Shown: positions 1 through 11,383 of the stretch, in pieces | Layout: each line of letters starts with the position of its first letter | Numbering within the stretch: position 1 is the first letter of the stretch | Assembly: GCF_902635505.1 (NCBI RefSeq) | Contig: NC_045432.1 | Location: 70,067,823-70,131,822, forward strand | DNA: 64,000 bases | Source: Sarcophilus harrisii | Taxonomy: Eukaryota; Chordata; Mammalia; Dasyuromorphia; Dasyuridae | Direction of reading: 5' to 3' | Translations under genes and position numbers: made by a program | Notes under the pieces: model-generated | Told to the model about the DNA's origin: nothing | Seen by the model: the letters and a program-made list of their open reading frames with translations, nothing else | The model's database searches: none

Positions 1-521
1 GGGCTCTTTTGGGGCATGGCATTTTGAGTCCTAACGAGCCATCTGTTGTGCCAGCTCTCCAATGGGCAGCAAGAGTCTTTTCTGGTTTCAGCATTAGCTG
101 GGCAAACGCAGGCTCTTTTCAGCTGGAACACTAGGGCTCTTTCGGCTGGGACAATAACCACCTTTCTCTGCAGACAGCCAGAAGTCTGCTCTTTGACTTC
201 CCTCAGAACCTCCCTCAGCTTTCGGATTGCTTGCCACCTCAAGGCGTACGGTGGGTGAGATCTTGCCTTTTCCTTCTCAGCCTAGTGAGGGTATTCGATT
301 TCAATTGGGGAAGTCTCCCTCCCAAGCTGCTCGGAGAATCTCAAGAGCCTAAACAAAGGTAAGAAATCTTCTTCATTAAGCAACTGAACAATTAAATGGC
401 AGATCTTTTCCAGGGTACAGAATGTTTTGCATCTTTCTCTTTTAGTCCTCCAGACCTTTAACTTTTGCTGAAGTCTCTCATGGGGACCTCCCCCTTCCAT
501 AGCCACTCTTACATATACCAA
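1..521. other. mostly unique sequence
   Basis: No repeat family is recognised in this stretch. It holds one small open block with splice-like borders (see 174-254). Otherwise it is ordinary mixed-composition mammalian DNA. Confidence 0.4.
174..254 (+). other. candidate 81-nt internal exon
   Basis: A pyrimidine-rich tract ending in CTGCAG precedes the block, and GTGAGA follows it. The 81 nt (27 codons) are open in at least two frames. One frame starts TARSLLFDFPQNLPQ and ends PPQGVRW. The product is not recognised. Short open blocks with splice-like ends are common by chance, so this is only a candidate. Cross-species conservation or RNA reads would be needed to promote it. Confidence 0.18.
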
Positions 522-522
522 G

Positions 523-742
523 CAGGCAACTAGGTGGCCTGGTAGATAGAGTGCTGGGCTTTCAGTTGGAGAGACCTGAGTTCAAATTTGAACTCAGACA
601 CTAACTAGCTGGGTGATCCTGGGCAAGTCCTTCCACCCCATTTGCCTCAGTTTCTCCATCTGTAAAATGGGCTACAATCTCTCTGCTAAGAAAACCTCAA
701 ATGGTATCATTGACAGCAAGGACTAAACCACAGCAACACATA
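523..742 (+). mobile_element. tRNA-derived marsupial SINE
   Basis: The copy begins with a tRNA-like head (TAGGTGGCCTGGTAGATAGA, A-box-like), followed by a B-box-like GAGTTCAAATTT. Then come the usual motifs GGTGATCCTGGGCAAG, CTCAGTTTCTCCATCTGTAA and a tail with AAGAAAACCTCAAATGG. It looks nearly full length. It matches the abundant marsupial tRNA SINE group from memory; the exact subfamily is not assigned. Confidence 0.8.
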
Positions 743-1879
743 CAAAGTAAATACCAAGTCATGTCAGAGGATAGTTGAGCTGGGTGGGAGACACGAGGCT
801 GCATGAGAAAGCCTTACGGGAGGTAGCACGTGAACTAAAGTGTGGAAGAAGTGGGCGAAGTAAACTCCACGTGAATTCCTGGAATGCCTTAAGTGTATAT
901 ATGTGGAAGGGAGAGGCTGAGCAAGAAGAGGAAGTCCAGGGAGACCGTGAATGCACAGAGGCAGAGGCAGGCTGTGCATTGTCACAGGACAAGATGTGCC
1001 GGGGGAAGCAAGGCCGGTGCGCCGAGATTAGAGTCCACAGAGGGAGAGATGCTTTCCTGTATCATGTGTGTTGTCTTAGTATCCAAATGTTGCCATCCTA
1101 ACTCAAGAGCCTTCTCCCGGCTGACGTGGTCTTTTGCTTCCCATACACAGAAACTGATCCATCTGTGAAGGGGCTGAATGACTCTGCTGAAATACAAAGA
1201 AATATCTGTATTCCTTCTAACCCAACTGGATTATTGGCTTTGCCTTCTGATTATCAGGATAAATGAACTAATGGCCACAAGGGACTTAGCTCTTTTTCTC
1301 TTGGCCCAATTCATAAAGCAACACGCTTTTTGAGTCTGGATGTTTCATAAGTCCTTTCTTTTATTCACTTCTTTTAAAGTATGTTAACATTTAATTTGGA
1401 TTTGAATGGCCTTGCCTGATTTTCTGATTTGAGCAAGGCCCAGCGGCTCATTTGCAGACCAAATGGGACGATTGACAAATGGCTCAGTTACGAATTTATA
1501 CTTGTTGAAGAAAAGCTAGGCTCAGCCTCGTTAAGGTGTAGGGCAGTCTCAATTACTAAAAAATGAGACTGCGGGCTTTCTAGAAAGGTACAGTTTTATT
1601 CTTCACAGACAAATATAGTAACTGAAAAAAGTGACTGAGCAAATGAGGCTTTTCATACCGGCAGGTTCAATGTGATCAATTCCTTGACCAGTTACAGCCC
1701 TTTCTGGATTGGGGGCTGGCTCCCATTTACACGGCTCTCCAAAGTTTATACGTTCACACTAGGAAGTCACTCCTGTTGTTTCTTCAGAGAGAACAAGGTC
1801 ATTTGAACAGGATGTGAGCTGAAATTCATCATCAATTCTAAATAACTGGGGGAGCTGAAAACACTGAAGGAGGAAGCAA
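743..1879. other. unannotated unique sequence
   Basis: Short overlapping ORFs occur on both strands around 760-1200, but none has splice context, domain motifs or a plausible length. No repeat is recognised. Confidence 0.4.
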
Positions 1880-1973
1880 TCATGTCCAGTGGAAAGAACA
1901 GGATTTATCTGGATTCAGAGAAGCTGGGTTTTATTTACTATCTGTGTGTTTTGGGCAAAGTTACTATCTTCCT
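1880..1973 (+). mobile_element. degraded tRNA-SINE/MIR fragment
   Basis: The order AGTGGAAAGAACAGGAT, then GATTCAGAGAAGCTGGGTTT, then TTTGGGCAAAGTTACTATCT follows the head-to-middle layout of a tRNA-derived SINE. It is heavily diverged and lacks the 3' part. A C11 run follows at 1974-1984. Confidence 0.35.
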
Positions 1974-1984
1974 CCCCCCCCCCC
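1974..1984. repeat. C11 homopolymer
   Basis: Uninterrupted run of 11 C. A similar C10 run lies at 3749-3758. C and G runs of 10-13 recur through the window (25102, 36541, 38890, 41599, 42370). Confidence 0.8.
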
Positions 1985-4239
1985 GTGCCATCCCCCGCCA
2001 TTCTCAGTAAGGGTATTCACTTTCAAGGAGAAGTTAGAAGGGATGGCTTCTGAGTTCTTTCCCAGGTTGAAATCTATGTTCTTTCAATCCAACTGTATCA
2101 TGAAGTAAATTCTATCAACATCTAAAGGTGTGCCTCCTAGAAACCCAAGGATCAAAAAACAGTGCAATTTTCCCTGCTCTCCAAAAGTTCTATTCAGCTG
2201 GGGTTGGGGGAAGGCACAGAGAACACAGATCCACAGATAAATGCCAATCATGTGAAGATGGAGTGAGAATGGACAATTTGGGGGGCAGAGAAGACTTCCT
2301 AAAGGAGGGGTCATCTGAACTGAGGTCTTGGAGTAGCCTGTAGGTAGTGTGCTGGAGAACGAGGGACAGGCAGAGCTAAGATAAGGGTTTGTTCTTCAAC
2401 CCGGCCCTCTGTAAACCAGTCTACCTCTTGGATAGACTGATTCCTCCTAAGGATGGATTTCTCTAGTTCTAAAATATCTTTAAAACACATTTCACACAAA
2501 TTCAGAACTATCAATGCTTAAGAAAAGCATATTACCCATAATTCCAGGAGAGTCCTAGCAAGGCCAGAACTATGCAATGAACTCTGAGCATGCAGGCCGA
2601 GTCACCCTGGAGGGTCTAGTTGGGAAAGGGTGCTTTGGCACAGGTATCCCGGTATCCTTTCTTCCTGCCCCCAAGGTACCCCAGGCAGGCTCAGAGATTT
2701 TGCCCTCTTTAGAAATGTATGTGGGTGTTCTATGCCTGCTCTAGAAAACCCCTTTGCCTCAGTCTCATCCAGCCCCACCACCCAACACTGGTGGCAGAGC
2801 TGGAAAAACCGATGTCCCAGAGCCCCACAGGGGAATCAAGAAGCAGTTTCCAGCCGGCAGGGATCTTGGAGGCAGTTTTCTAGAAGCCAAATGCCACTCC
2901 AAGCAGGGTGGAGGTAGGGTCCGTCATGGCCCACCATAACGGTGGAGCCCTACTGCCCACACAGAACACTGGTTCGAGGCTCGTTCCTGAGGATCCTGGA
3001 GAGATACTTCTCTTTCTGAGGTTTCTTTCCTTGCTCATCAACCTTTTTTGAACATCAAAGAGTCCTGGAAAGCCTGGGAGGCTCAGTAAGAAGCCTCTCC
3101 CGGACCAGCTATGGTAACAGAGAGAGCTTGGCTCCGGCAGCTTTGGGTTCCTGAAAAGGAAAGTGTCAAGTGAGAGGAGGGGGAAAAAGACCCTGCTTGG
3201 TGTTTGATCAGAGGGTGTTCAGTGGAGGTGAAATGAAAAGCAGCTAATTAGCAACGCTGTAAAGAAACTGGGTCCTGGTGGCTTCATTGAGCCTCCTGGC
3301 TAACAGAGGAAGGCCCCTGAGGGGCTTTTGATTAGAGACAAACAGAATTATGCCCCGCATAGTTGAGAGGGAAAAGAGAAGAGCAAAGACATGTGAAATG
3401 AAGTCTAATTTCCCTATTGAAGGGTCACGAGCCCCAGGCAAAGCATGCAGGCAAGAAAAGGACAGGGACTTGTGGGTGGGCATCAGTCTCAGGGGTGTTA
3501 GGCTATCCCTGTCTAAATAGATCCTAGCCTCAGATGGGCGAAATCCCTTTCCACAAAGCTCACTTGTATGGTTTTGATGAAATGTTATTATAATAAACCC
3601 ATTGCAATAGATCCCATTCCCAAGGCTCCTGGCTTAATGAAGAAAGCAAGCTCATGATTAAGTTGACTGAAGTGACAAAACAAGGAAGGAGAAATTCTTT
3701 GGACTCAGAAAAGATGAGATCTACGTTAGCTCCCGCATTCATTCTCCACCCCCCCCCCAAATCCCTCTTCCCATGTGATTTTAATGACTGATTTTCAAGT
3801 CTAGGTGGTTGAGAAGGAAAGAATACTTCTGAATACTTTGGGAAAGGAAAACAGGTGTAAAAAGCTCAATTCCAGTTCAGAGCAAAAAGCAAACAACAAG
3901 CAAGCGTCTTCCTTCTACAAGATGCCTATTATCACACAGAGAGGGACAGGGGTATGACAGAGCCAGCTTCCACAGTCTCATGAGAGTTGATTGTTCACTT
4001 TTTTAGCTTGGACCCTTCCACCTCAGCAAATGCCACAAGTTAGAAGTTTGCTTTATGATTTTGTTGATTGTCTAGAAAATGATGGATAGAATATAAATAC
4101 CAGAGAATAAAATCAAAAGTACATCAAGCGTACTTTTTTTTCTCAGAAGTGGTTGTTAAGCATTTACTCATACACCACTGAAAGGAGACAAGAAAGAACC
4201 TTTAGTGATAGTTTATGTGTGGGAGCATACCTATCGCAA
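1985..4239. other. unique sequence, no gene seen
   Basis: The stretch is mixed composition with several small ORFs and no coding signature. A C10 run lies at 3749-3758. No repeat family is recognised. Confidence 0.4.
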
Positions 4240-4620
4240 TTATGACTAAAGTATGATGCACAGAGAGTATTTGCTAGGACAGAGCAATAACCGTTCATCA
4301 GTTCTTTCTTTACATCATTTGCTTTGTCCTGGGTCATTATTTCAATCTCATCAGCTCCATAATAAACTCAAATTAGATGTTTATTTCAAAGTTGTAAAAT
4401 TGCAAAGGTAATTCAAATTATACCCTCTCATCAAAGTTACTTTACAAAAGTAAAAATTAAAGAATATCAAAACTGAGGCAAGGATTACCTGATGAATGGG
4501 AAGCTGATTGAGGTGATGTCAGCATTATTAAACACATAATAGGAGTTTCTTTTAAAAGTGTATCAGCTTCCTACTTCCTACTTGGTCATCATGACTTCAA
4601 TAATGGGCCTACCAAAATTA
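4240..4620. promoter_or_regulatory. AT-rich possible conserved noncoding block
   Basis: This is repeat-free AT-rich sequence with many TAAA, TAATTC and ATTA words (for example CCATAATAAACTCAAATTAG and GTAATTCAAATTATACC). That composition is typical of homeodomain-bound enhancers but is not diagnostic. The call is compositional only. Confidence 0.15.
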
Positions 4621-5099
4621 CTGAAAACAACAAATGCTGCTATTAAGCCCAGAATGAGTTTCTGACTTCTGACTTTCCAGAGTGAAGTTTGTGTGACAAG
4701 AAACAGAAATCAAACAAGGAGAAGAAAAAGTATCCTGGGTGACTTGAATTTGGGGTGGCAAAATCTGGGAAAATCTGGGAGAAAATGAAGAAAAATTTAA
4801 GACCAATTTCAAGATGCACATGCTGCCTGCTTCTGAGTCGTAAGAAAAGCAAAATTCTGGACAATTCAGTATGATATAAAAGAACAACGGAGGACCGAGG
4901 AGGGTCAATATTGTTTGGACTTACAAGAAGGGGAGAAGAGACAATCTGCAAATGACAGCCTATGCCATTACTTTCTGTTCTGGGGAAAATTCTAGAATCT
5001 AGAAAGATATGACTGGCAGCGAACCTGAAGAGTCAGCCTCGCTCCACATCATGCCGCACTAGCCTCTTTTCCTTTTCTGACTAGATGACTAAATGAGTA

Positions 5100-5770
5100 C
5101 CTGACGGTAATACCATGGATGTGATTTACCTAGACATTCAGAGATTTCTGATAAATCGCACTGTCTACACCATCCCTGTGGAAAAAAGACAGCAGGCCAA
5201 TATGGTGGCTAAAACAGCTCATGAGATCTTGCTTTACATTTAGGAGGGGCTGTTTCCAGAAATGGGGGGGTAACAAGCCCATCATCAGTACTAGTTTCAC
5301 TTCTGGGCAGCATGGTTTGAGGAGGACATTGGTAAACTGGAGAACTTCCAGAGAAAGGCACCCAACCGGAAGGGAGAAGGGCTCAGAATCAGTATCATAT
5401 GAACATTCATGAAAGAGGTGGGCGTGCTTAACTTGGAGAAGAGAAGACTCAGGGGAGTCTGGCAGTGAACCAAATACTCAATGGGGTCACATGGATAAGG
5501 GATGAGCCTCATTCCAGTTGGCCCAAGAAGGCAAAACCAGAAGGAATGGGTAGAAGCTGGTGACTGGCAGATTTAGGCTCGGTGTCAGCCAGAACTCCTT
5601 AACAATGAGAACTGTTCAAAAACCAAATGGAGTGCCAAGGTAGGCGGGATTCAAGCAGAGGCTTGACAACCACTGCCTGAAGGGGGCATAGCCAAGCTGT
5701 CCTTGGTATGTGGATTAGTCTGAGTGGCCACTGAGGTCCCTTCCTCTTCCCAAGTTCTGGCAATCCATTA
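5100..5770 (+). mobile_element. CR1/L3 LINE fragment
   Basis: Near 5115-5190 the plus strand encodes MDVIYLDIQRFL followed by VYTIPVE. This resembles the CR1-group reverse transcriptase motif around D-F-x-K-A-F-D-K-V. From about 5250 the element 3' region follows, with AGAGAAAGGCACCCAACC, CTTGGAGAAGAGAAGACTCA, GATTTAGGCTCGGTGTCAG and ACTGAGGTCCCTTCC. The part between the two is missing. It is an old, decayed copy. Confidence 0.65.
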
Positions 5771-6009
5771 ATCCTTCCTACCATAAGGGCTGGTGAAGCT
5801 GAATTTTTAATGATTACAATGTATTTGTGCAAGGGTTAATGGAGGAGGGGGGAACTGAGAGGAGCAGACTTTTGGTCATTTGCTCTAATAGCCCCAGAGA
5901 AGAAAGAAGGCCCACTTTAGACAAAGCCCGCAGGGAAACATCCAGGCCACAAGAACCCATCCCACTGGCTTTGCTGTAGAACTATTAAAATGTGCTCCAT
6001 AGGCCATCA

Positions 6010-6310
6010 TCCTGAAAAGACTGAATTAATTCCAAATCCGGGCTGTACACTATGGGTTAATGGGGTTGACAATTGATCATACTTAAATGGTATTAAGGTA
6101 ATGCATTTAAACATGAAAAGTTTACAACCCAAATTGATCACCTTAGCCAATTTAAGCAAGAGGGATCAATACCATCAGCTCCCCCTCTTTAAATGTTAAC
6201 AAATGCTTTAACACAATAGGGCCGGACATGAAATGCAGATTAAAATTAGACACAGAATTAAGTTGCTTCTATTCAGCAGCGGAGTCAATTTGAAAATCCT
6301 GATAATCAGC
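6010..6310. promoter_or_regulatory. AT-rich candidate conserved noncoding element
   Basis: About 300 bp are free of recognised repeats and dense in transcription-factor-like words: CTGAATTAATTCC, GACAATTGATCATAC, GTAATGCATTTAAACATG, AAATTGATCACC and ATTAAAATTAGAC. The texture resembles vertebrate developmental enhancers. No specific orthologue is recognised, so the call rests on composition. Confidence 0.25.
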
Positions 6311-6483
6311 CACAGCTGCCCACAAGGGTTGGCTTCCCAGCATTTAACGAGAAGGGATGCTTGCACTCCTCACAGCTAATGACTGCTCTTCAGGAATGGA
6401 AGCTTGTGACAAGAAGTGGCCCTGGGACTGTCAGTAATCACAACCAATTCAGAAGAAAAAATGATTGGGGTGGGATATTCGTG

Positions 6484-6736
6484 AGAGGCAGCCCGGCATG
6501 GGAGATCGCACTGGCTCTAGAGCCTGGAAGGCCCAAGTCTGATGTTCACAGATGGCACAGTCTGGCTTGGGTAATTCTGACAAACTCGGCTTCCTGATGC
6601 CTTTGGCTATTCTCAAGACCTCTTCTCTAATCAAGAGAAGAGGCCAGCCAACCTGGTTAGGGAGTGGGAGTTTTCTCATCTGGGAGCCCCCTATATCACT
6701 GAAATCACAGCTCTAGTCCCTTTTCCTCAGGAGGCC
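6484..6736 (+). mobile_element. CORE-SINE (THER1/MIR type), diverged
   Basis: The head reads GAGGCAGCCCGGCATGGGAG. The middle reads GGCTCTAGAGCCTGGAAGG. The 3' half reads GGGAGTTTTCTCATCTGGGAG then TATCACTGAAATCACAG. This layout matches marsupial THER/MIR-type SINEs. A perfect 10-bp-arm hairpin (6619-6628 with 6634-6643, loop 5) sits in the middle. Confidence 0.55.
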
Positions 6737-7009
6737 CTGGATTCCAATGGAAATGATTGATCAAAAAGCCAGTGAGCCCAGGACAAATAAGAGATCCCAA
6801 CAGCATAGAGAATAGTTGTTTCCCAATATGAATGCAGGCCACAGCCAATGACAGCTCTGCGCTACAGAAGGAATAAGGACACAAAACTTTCTTCTTAGGA
6901 GCCTGTGGATTGCCATTTCGAGGCAGATTGGCTCTTGAAAGAAATGGAAAGTCAATCATCTCTGTCTTAGTCTGTGTCCCATCTTCCTCACTTTGGGATT
7001 GTATCCTTC

Positions 7010-7165
7010 CCCCTCCCCTCTTTCACCCAAAAAATGTTTATGTGACTCCGGGTACATGGGCATGTAAAATAGGTAAATAAATCAAACATTTCCTGATAAT
7101 AAATCAAAACTGGGATGACCACATTCAGTTAGGAGACCCCATATGAGGTTGTGATTCCTGGTGCC
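7010..7165 (-). mobile_element. hAT-like short DNA transposon, family 1 copy A
   Basis: It shares ordered motifs with 32560-32722: ATGTTTATGTGACTCCGGGT, AATCAAACATTTCCTGATAA, GATGACCACATTCAGTTAG and ACCCCATATGAGGTTGTG. In that copy the end reads CACAGTTTAAGAAGCTCT, whose reverse complement is the CTTCTTAAACTGTG-type terminus of non-autonomous hAT elements. Copy A is the more decayed at that end. Confidence 0.5.
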
Positions 7166-9284
7166 CATGGGGGCAGTTTGTCCAGTGGTGAAGCAGTGAG
7201 TATGGTGGCTGTTGTTTTTTACTGTGGTTTGATTTTAAAGGCTCCCCATTTGTGGCTGTAGCCCACATGGCTAGGGCCAAGCTAGTAATAACTTCACAAG
7301 AGCTGTGAAGAAGGCCCGATTTCTCACTGAAACTGGTCTTGTCATACTGTAACACAGAAGGCTGAGGCAGTAATCTGCTGGGGTGGCACTAGGTGGATGC
7401 TGCCGCCCGCAGTTTATTATATTTAGGGGATGCCTAACTGCACAGCTGACAGACGTGGCTTTCATGCCACTGATCCTCGGCTGTTTTCCACTCTCTGATA
7501 ACGAGGCCAAGAAATGAGGCTCTCCTACCTTCTAGAGCTTGAGCCACTGATCTTCTCGCAGGTCTTAAGAAAAGCCTCACAATGCAACTACTGGACTGGA
7601 CTCTCCACTTGGAAAGGCTAGGCGAGGCCCTTCAAGGGACAGATTCACCAAGGGAAAAAAATCAGATACCGGTTGTTGAGCCAACAGCCTGGCTGCCTCC
7701 CCAGGCCCACAGAGGGGAGCAGTTACTCCAGGTCCCCCACTCTGGTGAGCTGTCTGCTGCTCAAGGAAGTTGCTGATGGGTAAAGGTTCAGTGTTCAACA
7801 AGTCCTCGGGTTCAGGTAGCTGCTGTCCTCAAGGAAGAAGGAGACCTGCTTTCTCATATCCCTTGGGTCACAGCATGCCCTCTGAATGCCAGCTCAGGGA
7901 AGTAGGAGAGCAAGGCTGGAAGAGGCTCCTGGCTAAATTGTGTCATGGAAAAGACGGATCACAACAATGCGCTCTGACAGACGAGGTCTGACTTAGTACT
8001 TTGCCACTCCCCACTATGCTGACACCACAGAAGGGCATGCCACATGGGAGGGGAGATGGAGCCCGCCTGGCTAACCAACCTCAGGCCCAGGCCCAAAAGT
8101 AGAAAGAGGCTGCTGCGTGGGGGGCGTGCTACCACTGGCCAGCAAGGATAGAGGAGTGAAGAGGGGAGCCATCAAGGGCAACACCGTCACACGGGGAATC
8201 CAACCTCCCAGTCTTTGTTGGGGAAAGAGAAACATTCAATGGGACACTTCACAGGCCTCACGCACAGATGGTAGCTTCACAAATCCCGGCCCTCTGCATT
8301 GTCATGTTCTGTGTGACCAGGCTGCCCAAGGGTCAACGGGAACAGTGACCACAGAGTAGAACTGCTTAAACACTACAGATGCCTCCTTCCTCTCTCTCCC
8401 CCCTTTTCCCCAGCATCATCTTCAAGGAACTTTCAGAACATATCCGACTGAAAAAACAACCCAAGCTGGATGTTTGCTCAGATTCTTTTCTACCTTCCCT
8501 CCCTCTTTTCCCCAGTCAGTCTCTGCCTCCCTTGCTACCCTCACAGCTCCGACTAATGGAGGAAAGCACTTTCTTGTCCTACTCCCAAATGACACATTGA
8601 GAATCTGTGCACTAGACCGTGGCTAATGCCAACAAGCAATTTGACCTTGACAATCACGCATGTGGTCTGTCAATGAAAGAACTTGAAGGACTTCCACAAA
8701 CTGATTTTACTCCTGAAGACTGGTTCTCAGAACCACTTTCTTACTGTCTCCCAGAATGGAGCCTCATCCTCTAAGGTCAACAGTGAGGCAGTCTAAACAA
8801 TACACAAGAACTGAGCAAAACAGCAAAGAAAAAGAGATGAGAGAATAGGTGAGTGAAAGTGGGTGAAGAGACAGGGAAGAGAGGAAGAAGGAATAAAGGG
8901 GCACAGGTGGATATGGAAGCATGGTGAGAATGCCACTCCAACCATTAGGGACTCACAGGTGTTCTTCCCTTGAGATTGACCACACTCTTCCTTTGATTAG
9001 AGTATCAATAGGTGAGCCAAAGTGGAGAATCCTCTAAGCAACTTACCCATGGCTGAGAGCCCATAGTATTCATCAGAATCTAAGACAAGCAGGTCAGTAA
9101 ATTCCAAGATCACTCTTCTTTGGGTTGAAATATAAATTTTAAAAAAGCAGTCCTACCTGAAATCCAGGGGCCACAGTCTCCTTCCCATTTGCCACTCTTG
9201 TGGCTCATTCATTCATTCCAGAGGACACTCTAAGAAAGAGATTATAGAAATCAGTTACTGAAAGGACAAGACGTGAGTTTAGAA
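7166..9284. other. unique sequence with one exon-like block
   Basis: No interspersed repeat is recognised. A strong pyrimidine tract and acceptor-like CCCCAG at 8385-8413 precede an open block (see 8414-8500). The stretch 8820-8910 is purine-rich (GAAAGAG and GGGAAGAG words). Confidence 0.35.
8414..8500 (+). other. candidate exon after strong acceptor
   Basis: About 25 nt of C/T ending in CCAG precede the frame SIIFKELSEHIRLKKQPKLD, whose balanced charged composition is more protein-like than neighbouring frames. No good GTRAGT donor follows within the open block; only a weak GTCAGT occurs about 100 nt on. No homology is recognised. It may be chance. Confidence 0.13.
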
Positions 9285-9475
9285 ACATGACAATTGCATA
9301 TTATCCCCTCCGGTTCATGGGCACACCGGCCAATTTGTCCTGAAAGCTGTGCCCATTAAATGAAACAGTGACAATTATATCGAAACTGTCACCAAGATCA
9401 GGTACTTGCATTCAGTCTATTTATCACTTGAATATACAGCTGCTACATCAGAGCATTTTCTCTATTAAGTACTTT
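9285..9475. promoter_or_regulatory. candidate conserved noncoding block
   Basis: This is repeat-free sequence with CGGTTCATGGGCACACCGGCC, then CCCATTAAATGAAACAGTGACAA, then TATCGAAACTGTCACCAAG. The words GTGACA and TGTCAC form a short inverted repeat (PBX/MEIS-like TGACA cores). The call is compositional. Confidence 0.18.
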
Positions 9476-9814
9476 TTCAGATGGAACCAATACCTATTTT
9501 CTGGAAGAAATCAATTGTAATTAGAACCAATACATTGAAAATTCCCATGTAGTATTCATGGAAACTTGTCATGGAAAGTTCAATTTCCCTCATAGACAGG
9601 GTCCTTCCAGAGGTCTGTCTGGAAAAATAGAGCAAACCTACAGGATGAAGGGGGCAAAAGAGTAACCCCTCCAGCATATGCAAACCAATCTGAAGACTGA
9701 GAGCCATATTTGGATTTCTGCTTCACATTCTGACATCCTCGAGCACAGACACAGCAGCCACTGATATTTACAGGATAGAGCATATAACTGTTTGCCAAGT
9801 GCTTTATCAACTAT

Positions 9815-9940
9815 ATCAATCAATTAATCAAAACTGATCAAGTGCCAAATCTGTGCCAGTCACTATGATAAGAGATGAGGATATAAAATGGCAAAAGGCA
9901 GCCCCTGCCCTTGAGGAGCTCACAATCTAATAGGGATAGT
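9815..9940 (+). mobile_element. L2-associated SINE fragment (MON1/MIR-like)
   Basis: The text CAATCAATTAATCAA is followed by CAAGTGCCAAATCTGTGCCAG, GATGAGGATATAAAATGGC and CCCTTGAGGAGCTCACAATC. This is the familiar 'growing-older' dispersed SINE with the ends TGTGCCAG and GGAGCTCACA. Related copies lie at 21862, 28755, 30240 and 35282. Confidence 0.6.
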
Positions 9941-10640
9941 TTATAATCTACTATGTCAGTTAAGTCCCAAATGGGAAGAGTGATCATTGTACCTCTAGCA
10001 GTTTTGAGAAGAGGGGTTGCTTCTTCCAAGTCACATATGCAGGAAATAGAAAAATCAGTACGTGAACCCAGCTATACTATATACCCAATATACTATGTGC
10101 CTCAGCTACTTTTTAGAGGCCCATAGAAATCCTTAAAGTTCGGTCATGATCTAATTTGGAACTTGTGTGAGAGGGATTTTTTCCCTCAACACCCAACTGC
10201 AGAGTACAAGCCAGGTTTTCAATTGTCATCTTCAAGATAACTATGTCAAGAAGCCCCAGACAGCCCCAAAGCAACATAAATATTAAAATTCATTGCCAGT
10301 TAGAATCGGCCCACTGCCAAGGGGACAAAGCTGACCTTCTCAGCTGGGCATCAAGCCCTTCTGCAGACATGAATCCATTCTGGTTAGACAACCTGAACTT
10401 TACTCTCCAAGAAAAGCTCATTACTTCATCTTCCCCTGGACACACCATGGTAATTCTCATCTCCGTATCTTTGTGCCTGCAAATGTGCTAGTTTCTTGCC
10501 ACCTATCACAACCTCGCCTACCTGAAAAGAAGCTCAGAGGAAATTTCCTTCATGAAATCTTGCTCAACCAGTCCAATCCCAAATGATCCTGCCCTCCTCT
10601 GAAATGCTGTAGCATCGATTTCTTGTTACTTTGACACAGT
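9941..10640. other. unannotated unique sequence
   Basis: Small ORFs occur at 10243-10491(+) and 10564-10758(-) without domain or splice support. No repeats are recognised. Confidence 0.35.
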
Positions 10641-10644
10641 GGAC

Positions 10645-10815
10645 TGATGGCTGGTTGGCTCTGAAGGCAGTGGCCCTAGTCTGTAATCTTGCATCTATTT
10701 CTTGGCTGTTATGACCTTCAGCAAGATACAGAACCTGTTGAGACCTCAGTTTCTCCATGTGAAAAATGTGGATTGACCTCTGAGGTCCCTTCTAGTTGGA
10801 AATCTATGTTTCTAA
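10645..10815 (+). mobile_element. CORE-SINE fragment (THER/MIR type)
   Basis: The ordered motifs are GGCAGTGGCCCTAGTCTG, TATGACCTTCAGCAAGATA, CCTCAGTTTCTCCATGTG and GACCTCTGAGGTCCCTTCTA. These match the middle and tail of a tRNA-derived SINE with the usual 'tcagtttctccat' and 'gaggtcccttc' words. Confidence 0.55.
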
Positions 10816-10984
10816 AACTATTTCAGGATTTAATCTAACTTAATGATATGCTGCCTTGTCCTGCAATTTAAATGTTTCATGTATGGATGAATTTTTCATG
10901 TGCTAGACCAGTCAGAGCAGTAATGCCATCTTCAGTTGCATTAAGAAAGGCAAAGTGTCTTGGATTATAGAGGCCACTGTCCCG

Positions 10985-11372
10985 CTGTATCCTTTGCCCT
11001 CAACAGACCATATCTGGATTACTCTGGCACCACATTTATTCAAAGTCATGGAGAAACTGGAGTGTCCAAATGGCTAGCCAGGATGATGAATGGGCTCAAG
11101 TTCCTGAGAAGGAAGTGAGGATGTTTAGACAGGGAAAGATTGAGGAACCATTTGCTAACTGTCACTTACACCAGAGCAAAGGACAGGAGATATGAAGCAA
11201 GGAGCAAGTTTTGGCTTAGATGACTCTAGAGTTCTCAGTAGTGAGAACCACACAAAGGTGGACTGGCTGGCCTTGGGGGCCAGTGAATGGGTCCCTCTCC
11301 ATGCAAAGTTTGGAAAGATTCAGGTCACACTAGAAGGCCTTTAAGGTTACTTCCAACTCTGAGGTGCTGTGA
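10985..11372 (+). mobile_element. CR1/L3 LINE 3' end
   Basis: The ordered motifs are AAAGTCATGGAGAAACTGGA, GGCTAGCCAGGATGATGAATG, ATGTTTAGACAGGGAAAGAT and TTAAGGTTACTTCCAACTCT. The layout parallels the CR1/L3 3' end at 5250-5770. The tail is directly abutted by the L1 insertion at 11384. Confidence 0.6.
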
Positions 11373-11383
11373 GATAGAAAGTT

